DNA from: an uncultured Oscillospiraceae bacterium
GTDB taxonomy: Bacteria > Bacillota > Clostridia > Oscillospirales > Oscillospiraceae
Direction: 5' to 3'
Length of the DNA stretch: 33,790 bases
Assembly: GCA_934590355.1 (NCBI GenBank)
Contig: CAKTOX010000023.1
Span: 1 to 33,790 of the forward strand
Below, in pieces: positions 29,196 to 33,790 of the stretch. The position numbers and the translations under genes are program-made. Positions within the stretch are counted from its first letter, which is position 1. Every line of letters starts with the position of its first letter. The notes beneath the pieces were generated by a model. It saw nothing but the letters and a program-made list of their open reading frames with translations, was not told where the DNA came from and ran no database searches.

Positions 29196-31310
29196 ATGCG
29201 AAAATTCACGGCTGTCACACTGATTCTGCTGATGGTCATATCGCTGTGCGCCTGCGGCAATAAGGGCAACAAGGACACCGAACGAAGCTGCGGCGTATAT
29301 ATTAAAATGGAGGCAGACGACGTCTACACTGTTTCATGCGGCACTGATGTGGGGTCGGATTCGTTTGAGGCTGCGGACAAAGCGGCGATCGCCCTCGGAA
29401 CAGAGATACATTTCGACTTTGCAGGCGAAAAAGCCGACAGCACCGACAAAGCCGAAATTGAATACAGTATTTGTATTTATGACAAGGAACTCAACATCAT
29501 TGCGGTAAAATCCTTCGTTGACGATTTTTCCAATCACGCGCGCGTTGACATCACCGTAACCGCAGATCATAAGATTATTAACGCAAACGCGGGAAGCTGC
29601 GGCGGTGACGTCGTTGTTGAAATGGAAAGCGCCTCCGCCGAGGACGGTGTGACGTATATGCTGCCGAAGGTCACGATGCCCTCAAGGGTCGAGGCTGCCG
29701 AGGCAATGAACACCGCCATCACAGCCATGACCGAAAGGTTCACCGGCGAGAGCTACACGGCAAACCGCGAGCAGTACGTCAAGAATATCGGCGACGGCAG
29801 CGCGGAGGGTCTGTCCGCGTTTTCGATGGATCGCACGGTAAGAGCCCAGCGCGCAGACAGTGAAGCCGTTTCACTGCGCGTCGTTGACAGGGTCTCTCTG
29901 GGCACGACGAGCACGCTCACCATAAGCGGTCACAGCTTTGACTCACAGACGGGCGCGGAGCTCAAGCTCGCAGACCTCGGCGACAGTGCAGAGAAGATAG
30001 TCAACGCAGTCGCGGAAAACATACTCGTTTCCTTTAACGGCGACGAGTACAAGGACGTGTTCTTCAACGAGGGTTATTCCTCTACCCTGCGCTCGCTCGT
30101 TTCCGACGGACACTGGTATCTGAGTGCCGAGGGTATGGTCATCATCGCTAATCCCGGCGAGCTTGCCGCCGTTGAAAACGGTTTTTATGAGTTTACGGTC
30201 GGCTACGATGTTTTAAAGGACGTCATTGACAGCCGCTTTATCCCTGAGCAGCGCGAGGGCGGCGAGGGCGACGTCAGCATCACGTTTGCCGCCGATACCA
30301 ACGACAGTGATCTTACGATACTCGCCGGAGCCGCGGCAACGGACATAAAGTCCATGCTCATAAGCGCAAGCGGCACGATATTCGATCTGAGCGCATATTA
30401 TATTGACTACGTATCCGATGATAATTTTAACGTCACGCGCCAGATACTCGGATGCAGCGATATGTCCGACGGTGCTGCGCTTGCTTTGAACACCGAGCTT
30501 CAGGGAACGACTCCGAGCATCGTGGTCATGTTCTCGCTTGCAGACGGGACGAAGGAGGTTCGCCTGCTCTCGCTTGACGATGCGGGCGGTCTCAAGGTCA
30601 CAAACCCCAACGGTGCGGTCGGAACGATCATAACCGAGCGCCTGCCCTACACGGGCGACCTTAACGGCGACGGTATCGACGAAAGCATCAGCTCCGCCGA
30701 GAATGCGGAGGGTCTGTGCGTCATCAGCGTCAGCTCCAACAAGGGCAGCTCCGAGGTCACGACCGCAGTAAAGAGCGTTAACAGTATTCGCCTTTTTGAT
30801 ATTAACGGCGACGGCATCCGCGAAATCTACGTTGACGGCACGGACGCCAACGGCGACGCGATAACCTGCGCGCTGTTCTATTCGCCCGACGCTGCGCAGC
30901 CTCTTCAGGCGGCGTCCTTTGATGGCCAGAGCTTTGCTTACGGTCATATAAATGACTTTGAAAGCTCCTCGCTCGTTCTCAACACCGTGGTCAATATTCT
31001 CGGCACTTATAACGTCCGCAGCGTCTACTCGCTCTCGGACATGAGCTTCACGAAGAATTCCGGCGAGCTTGTGTTTGATAACAACACGACCTTCGTCACG
31101 ACCACAAAGAGCATCACACTCGCTAACGGCAGCCTTCTCAAGGTCGGCACCTCGCTGCGCTTCACCTCGACCGACGGCAGCAGCGTCATTAGCTTCGTCA
31201 CCGACGGCGGCTTCAACGGTTCCATCGCGATTACAAACGACGGCAGCGGCTGGAAGATAGGCGGTCAGCCCGATACAAGCTACTTCTCCTCCCTGCCATA
31301 CCAAAACTAA
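29196..31310 (+). CDS. Large secreted lipoprotein with RsiV-like (DUF4163/DUF3298) and FG-GAP-like parts
   Basis: A 704-aa lipoprotein: signal 1-19, lipobox ending CAC with lipid Cys20, so tethered to the outer membrane face. Residues about 150-350 resemble the DUF4163/DUF3298 pair found in RsiV, with SFDSQTGAELKLADLG (248-262) and YEFTVGYDVLKDVIDSRFIP (331-350), typical of a peptidoglycan or small-ligand-binding domain. Calcium-type FG-GAP loops DLNGDGID (488-495) and DINGDGIR (535-542) follow. The C-terminal 150 residues are unassigned. It has its own promoter and is not tied to the neighbours. The function is unknown; a receptor or enzyme-inhibitor-binding role like RsiV with lysozyme is possible but not shown. 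Confidence 0.85.
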   Translation: MRKFTAVTLILLMVISLCACGNKGNKDTERSCGVYIKMEADDVYTVSCGTDVGSDSFEAADKAAIALGTEIHFDFAGEKADSTDKAEIEYSICIYDKELNIIAVKSFVDDFSNHARVDITVTADHKIINANAGSCGGDVVVEMESASAEDGVTYMLPKVTMPSRVEAAEAMNTAITAMTERFTGESYTANREQYVKNIGDGSAEGLSAFSMDRTVRAQRADSEAVSLRVVDRVSLGTTSTLTISGHSFDSQTGAELKLADLGDSAEKIVNAVAENILVSFNGDEYKDVFFNEGYSSTLRSLVSDGHWYLSAEGMVIIANPGELAAVENGFYEFTVGYDVLKDVIDSRFIPEQREGGEGDVSITFAADTNDSDLTILAGAAATDIKSMLISASGTIFDLSAYYIDYVSDDNFNVTRQILGCSDMSDGAALALNTELQGTTPSIVVMFSLADGTKEVRLLSLDDAGGLKVTNPNGAVGTIITERLPYTGDLNGDGIDESISSAENAEGLCVISVSSNKGSSEVTTAVKSVNSIRLFDINGDGIREIYVDGTDANGDAITCALFYSPDAAQPLQAASFDGQSFAYGHINDFESSSLVLNTVVNILGTYNVRSVYSLSDMSFTKNSGELVFDNNTTFVTTTKSITLANGSLLKVGTSLRFTSTDGSSVISFVTDGGFNGSIAITNDGSGWKIGGQPDTSYFSSLPYQN

Positions 31311-31327
31311 ACTCAATACGATCTGAA

Positions 31328-31358
31328 ATATACGGCGCTTTTGCGCCGTATATTTTTT
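31328..31358 (+). terminator. Intrinsic terminator after the lipoprotein gene
   Basis: A perfect 11-bp stem (31328-31338 with 31343-31353) with a TTTT loop, followed by a T run. It starts 18 bases after the lipoprotein stop. Confidence 0.95.
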
Positions 31359-31393
31359 GTATATAGTGCCGAAGATATTACCGAGGTGATATT

Positions 31394-31579
31394 ATGAAAG
31401 CAAACGGCAGCGACCTGCCTCTCGGGCTCGGTATGGCGCTCATGCAAAACACGGACGCATTTCTCTATTTTTCCGCGCTCAATGTGCAGCAGCAGCAAAG
31501 AATTATCGAAAAAAGCAAGGGAATACAAAGCCGCAAGGAAATGAAGAGCTTTGTTGACTCGCTCACCGCGCTCGGCTGA
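31394..31579 (+). CDS. Small soluble protein, 61 aa, unknown
   Basis: A 61-aa protein without a signal or membrane segment. LPLGLGMALMQNTDAFLYFSALN is an amphipathic helix, and QQQQRIIEKSKGIQSRKEMKSFVDSLTALG gives a second helical part, so it is probably a small helical bundle. I recall similar short unnamed proteins as common in Clostridia, but I assign no function. GAGGTG lies 6 bases before the ATG, and the gene stands between the lipoprotein terminator and the ilvA promoter, so it is its own unit or weakly expressed by read-through. Confidence 0.8.
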   Translation: MKANGSDLPLGLGMALMQNTDAFLYFSALNVQQQQRIIEKSKGIQSRKEMKSFVDSLTALG

Positions 31580-31661
31580 ACGGAACACACTCATTTGTAT
31601 GTGCAGCGAGGACATATTGAATTTTTGTTAATAGTGCAAAGACAATTTTTCGGCAAATCGC

Positions 31662-31690
31662 TTGTATATTCGCTCTGAATGCAGTAAAAT
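31662..31690 (+). promoter_or_regulatory. Promoter of ilvA-ridA
   Basis: TTGTAT (31662-31667) and TAAAAT (31685-31690) are 17 bases apart. The leader to the ilvA ATG is about 22 bases, so no long attenuator is possible. Confidence 0.7.
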
Positions 31691-31718
31691 TTATCTATCA
31701 ACTGTCAGAGGTGAAACA

Positions 31719-32930
31719 ATGGAATTGCTGTTAAAAGACATTGAGTGCGCTGCCGAGCGGCTCAAGCCTATTTTGCACCATACGGAGCTTGATATGTCCT
31801 CCACCTTCTCCGAAATGACGGGCGGCGAAGTATATCTCAAATGCGAGAACCGCCAGAAAACCGGCTCATTTAAGATTCGCGGCGCAAGCAATAAGATCGC
31901 CGCTCTCGTCGAGCGCGGCGGCGTCACAAGCGTTGTGGCGTCATCTGCGGGCAACCACGCTCAGGGTGTGGCATATGCAGCCCACAAATTCGGTATCCCC
32001 GCGACCATCGTTATGCCGGCAAGCGCCTCCATCGCAAAGGTTCAGGCGACGCAGGGCTACGGCGCCAACGTTATTCTGCATGGCGACTGCTATGACGATG
32101 CATACGCGCGCGCCTGCCAGGTTTGCGAGGCTGAGGGCGCAACCTTCCTGCATCCATACAACGACCTTGAGGTAATGACGGGTCAGGGTACTCTCGGATT
32201 GGAAATTCTCTGCGATCTGCCCACGGTCGATATGGTCGTTGTTCCGGCAGGGGGCGGCGGACTTCTCGCCGGCGTTGCTGCCGCAATAAAACAGGTCAAT
32301 CCGCGCGTCGAGGTCATCGGCGTTCAGGCTGAGGGCGCAGACGCAATTGCGCGCTCGTTCAGAGAAAAGAAATACATAGCCACCGACTCCGTTTCCACCA
32401 TTGCCGATGGCATAGCCGTAAAAGCCCCCGGCGATATGACGGTCGAGCTTATAAATCGCTACGCAGACGATGTCGTCACAGTCAGCGACAATGAGATCTC
32501 CGAGGCAATACTGCTGCTTATGGAGCGTTGCAAGCAGATCGTCGAGCCGAGCGGCGCGACCTCCGTTGCCGCAGTTCTCAAGGGAAAGGTCGATGTCAAG
32601 GGTAAAAAGGTCGTGTGCCTGCTCTCCGGCGGCAACATCGACGTCGGTTTTATCCAGTGCATTATTAAGCAGGGTCTTACCGCACGCCACAGAAACCTGC
32701 GCTTCACCGCAACGCTTCTTGATAAGCCCGGTAACCTCGTTAAGCTGCTCAACAACATCGCCGAGCAGGGCGCAAACATTCTCACCGTTGAGCATGACAG
32801 GCTCAGCGCGGCGCTTGATCCGAGCCAGACGGACGTTCACGTTGCCTGTGAGGTCGGCGGCAAAGAGCACGGCGAAAGACTGATAAATTCGCTTAAAAGC
32901 AAAGGCTTCGAGATAAGAATCAACTACTAA
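31719..32930 (+). CDS. ilvA: Threonine ammonia-lyase (threonine dehydratase) with ACT domain
   Basis: A 403-aa PLP enzyme that converts threonine to 2-oxobutanoate and ammonia. The PLP Lys52 is in KTGSFKIRGASNK, the phosphate loop is PAGGGGLLAG (176-185) and SSAGNHAQGVAYAA is the substrate loop. An ACT domain (about 328-402, RFTATLLDKPGNLVKLLNNI) suggests allosteric control. Length and a single ACT domain match the medium-length forms that are intermediate between biosynthetic IlvA and catabolic TdcB, so the role (isoleucine synthesis or threonine fermentation) is undecided. GAGGTG precedes the ATG at 31719; a longer frame starting at 31662 would overlap the promoter. Confidence 0.95.
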   Translation: MELLLKDIECAAERLKPILHHTELDMSSTFSEMTGGEVYLKCENRQKTGSFKIRGASNKIAALVERGGVTSVVASSAGNHAQGVAYAAHKFGIPATIVMPASASIAKVQATQGYGANVILHGDCYDDAYARACQVCEAEGATFLHPYNDLEVMTGQGTLGLEILCDLPTVDMVVVPAGGGGLLAGVAAAIKQVNPRVEVIGVQAEGADAIARSFREKKYIATDSVSTIADGIAVKAPGDMTVELINRYADDVVTVSDNEISEAILLLMERCKQIVEPSGATSVAAVLKGKVDVKGKKVVCLLSGGNIDVGFIQCIIKQGLTARHRNLRFTATLLDKPGNLVKLLNNIAEQGANILTVEHDRLSAALDPSQTDVHVACEVGGKEHGERLINSLKSKGFEIRINY

Positions 32931-32946
32931 ATTGGAGGACATAACT

Positions 32947-33318
32947 ATGAAAACCGTATCAACCGATAAAGCACCCGCAGCACTCGGCCCCTATTCGCAG
33001 GCTCAGATCGTAGGCAACCTCGTGTATACCTCCGGTCAGATCGGCATTGACCCCGCAACCGGCGCTGCACCCGAGGGTGTCGAGGCTCAGGCGCATCAGG
33101 TGTTCAAAAACCTCTGCGAGCTGCTCAAGGCTGCCGGAAGTGATATATCCAAGGTCGTAAAGACCACCGTTTTCATCAAAAACATGGACGATTTTGCTCT
33201 CGTCAATAGCATCTACGGTCAGTACTTTACCGAGCCCTACCCCGCAAGAAGCTGCGTTGAGGTCGCTCGTCTGCCCAAGGATCTGCTCGTTGAATGCGAG
33301 GTCATTGCAGAGCTTTAA
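32947..33318 (+). CDS. ridA: RidA-family enamine/imine deaminase
   Basis: A 123-aa YjgF/YER057c/UK114 protein. RidA hydrolyses reactive enamines and imines such as 2-aminocrotonate made by threonine ammonia-lyase. The landmarks are GPYSQAQIVGNLVYTSGQIGIDP (14-36), Arg101 in ARSCVEVARLPKD and Glu117 near the C-terminus (LVECEVIAEL). GGAGG lies 8 bases before the ATG at 32947. An in-frame TTG five codons upstream is disfavoured because it covers the ribosome site. It sits 16 bases after ilvA, a direct partner for that enzyme. Homotrimers with the active site between subunits are known for the family. Confidence 0.96.
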   Translation: MKTVSTDKAPAALGPYSQAQIVGNLVYTSGQIGIDPATGAAPEGVEAQAHQVFKNLCELLKAAGSDISKVVKTTVFIKNMDDFALVNSIYGQYFTEPYPARSCVEVARLPKDLLVECEVIAEL

Positions 33319-33333
33319 TTTCAAAAGTAAGCA

Positions 33334-33377
33334 AAAAAACTGCGAGGAGCAAATGCTCTTCGCAGTTTTTTATCGTA
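33334..33377. terminator. Bidirectional terminator, first of a tandem pair
   Basis: AAAAAACTGCGAGGAGC (33334-33350) pairs with GCTCTTCGCAGTTTTTT (33355-33371) through 17 bp with one G-T pair. T runs occur on both strands. It closes ilvA-ridA and, on the minus strand, the small membrane protein gene. Confidence 0.9.
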
Positions 33378-33413
33378 CCGGCACATCGCAAGGCGATATG
33401 CCGGTATTTTTTT
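33376..33413 (+). terminator. Second terminator of the tandem pair
   Basis: The arms 33376-33389 and 33393-33406 pair with a single C/A mismatch and a 3-nt loop. Seven T follow on the plus strand. On the minus strand the mismatch would be a G-U pair, but no T run follows. Confidence 0.8.
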
Positions 33414-33418
33414 AGAAA

Positions 33419-33577
33419 TCAGAACTTGATGTCGACAGGCTTTCTGTCGAACATGGTGTTAACCTGCTTGTATGCCCAGCCGAGGAGCTTCTGATCGAGG
33501 TTCCAGAAATAAACAACGAACAGTACGCCGACTACCATGCTAAACAGCTTAACAGACTTTTTGCAGAATTTGCACAT
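33419..33577 (-). CDS. Small membrane protein, 52 aa
   Basis: The frame is open further upstream, but AAGGAG lies 8 bases before the ATG at 33577, giving 52 aa. It starts MCKFCKKSVKLFSMVVGVLF: a Cys-rich, basic cytoplasmic tip (CKFCKK), one membrane helix (about 11-28) and a polar end (about 29-52). The CxxC near the start could bind a metal or form a disulfide. I do not recognise the family. It lies 84 bases after the activator-ATPase gene on the same strand; that gap carries an imperfect stem at 33609-33640 (GCCAAACAG with CTGTTGGC). Confidence 0.65.
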   Translation of the reverse strand: MCKFCKKSVKLFSMVVGVLFVVYFWNLDQKLLGWAYKQVNTMFDRKPVDIKF

Positions 33578-33661
33578 TAGCTTTTCTCCTTTTTGAGCTG
33601 TTATTGATGCCAAACAGTTCGGATCATCGGAGCTGTTGGCGCCTGTGTAGGTCGTCAAAGA

Positions 33662-33790
33662 TTACTTCTTTGCAAGACCCTTCTGGCGAGAATACTCTGC
33701 TGCGCCGAGTGCGCCCATGAGCTGGGGGTCGGTCTTCAGGTTGACGACCTTCAGCTTCAGAACGTGCTCGATCGCTTCCTTCAGGCCGTC
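33662..33790 (-). CDS. C-terminus of BadF/HgdC-type activator ATPase (partial, runs off the window)
   Basis: Only the last 42 residues are in the window; the gene continues to the right. The sequence ... NLKTDPQLMGALGAAEYSRQKGLAKK is the end of the ASKHA fold in activators of 2-hydroxyacyl-CoA dehydratases: the DPQ-x-MGALGAA segment is the adenosine-binding turn. Such activators use ATP to push an electron from ferredoxin into the dehydratase. Identification rests on this short segment, so the exact subfamily is uncertain. Confidence 0.7.
   Translation of the reverse strand, partial: DGLKEAIEHVLKLKVVNLKTDPQLMGALGAAEYSRQKGLAKK

Noticed and set aside
1..33790. CRISPR array, prophage, insertion sequence or integrated element
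   Set aside because: I saw no regular spaced repeats, transposase or integrase motif, or att-like duplication. The only tRNA gene is not followed by an integrase.

Overview
The window looks like a chromosomal stretch from an anaerobic, spore-forming Clostridia, most like the Oscillospiraceae/Ruminococcaceae gut lineages. The supporting evidence is a spoIIA-type sporulation operon, a valS T-box leader, an NADH/ferredoxin-type [FeFe] hydrogenase operon, clostridial-style TTGACA/TATAAT promoters with AGGAGG ribosome sites, a moderately high-GC codon bias, and the tail of a BadF/HgdC-type dehydratase activator. I see no IS element, prophage, integrase, CRISPR array or conjugation gene, so most of it is core genome.

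Layout, left to right. 118-3530 (minus): an envelope-sensing operon of response regulator, histidine kinase, an unrecognised membrane-anchored protein and a peptidoglycan amidase. 3593-8259 (minus): MATE exporter, PcrA helicase and EamA transporter, with a promoter in front of the MATE gene and a terminator inside the end of the EamA gene. 8433-9903 (minus): spoIIAA-spoIIAB-sigF, the forespore sigma-F switch. 10008-12882 (minus): valyl-tRNA synthetase under a T-box. 12926-15045 (minus): a DegV/FakB-like protein, thioredoxin, and a short flavoprotein that resembles ferredoxin-dependent thioredoxin reductase. 15229-17398 (plus): glnS and a MogA/MoaB-like protein, followed by a dense cluster of hairpins. 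17650-18537 (minus): a second EamA transporter. 18665-19619 (plus): tRNA-Leu(UAG) and a SpoU-family methyltransferase. 19725-19901 (minus): a 58-aa membrane protein. 20079-21577 (plus): a LysR regulator coupled to a YitT-like membrane protein. 21637-24631 (minus): a Crp/Fnr-like regulator in one operon with a complete ABC importer. 25033-29070 (plus): hydC-hydB-hydA. 29196-31310 (plus): a large lipoprotein. 31394-31579 (plus): a 61-aa protein. 31719-33318 (plus): threonine ammonia-lyase and RidA. 33419-33790 (minus): a 52-aa membrane protein and the C-terminus of an ASKHA-type activator ATPase.

Several neighbours make functional sense together. The hydrogenase would move electrons between NADH, ferredoxin and H2, and the thioredoxin system may draw on the same ferredoxin pool if the reductase is of the ferredoxin-dependent type. 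IlvA releases reactive enamine/imine intermediates that RidA hydrolyses. The Crp-like regulator has a perfect palindrome just downstream of its own promoter, which suggests autorepression of the importer operon. The two-component operon resembles walRK-yycHI in layout, with an accessory membrane protein and a wall amidase.

The observations I consider most worth following are the truncated thioredoxin reductase, the 49-bp inverted repeat over the degV promoter, the regulator-plus-importer operon of unknown substrate, the accessory protein of the two-component operon, the hairpin cluster at 17412-17670, and several small proteins that are easy to miss. I found no clearly new multi-gene defence or mobile system.
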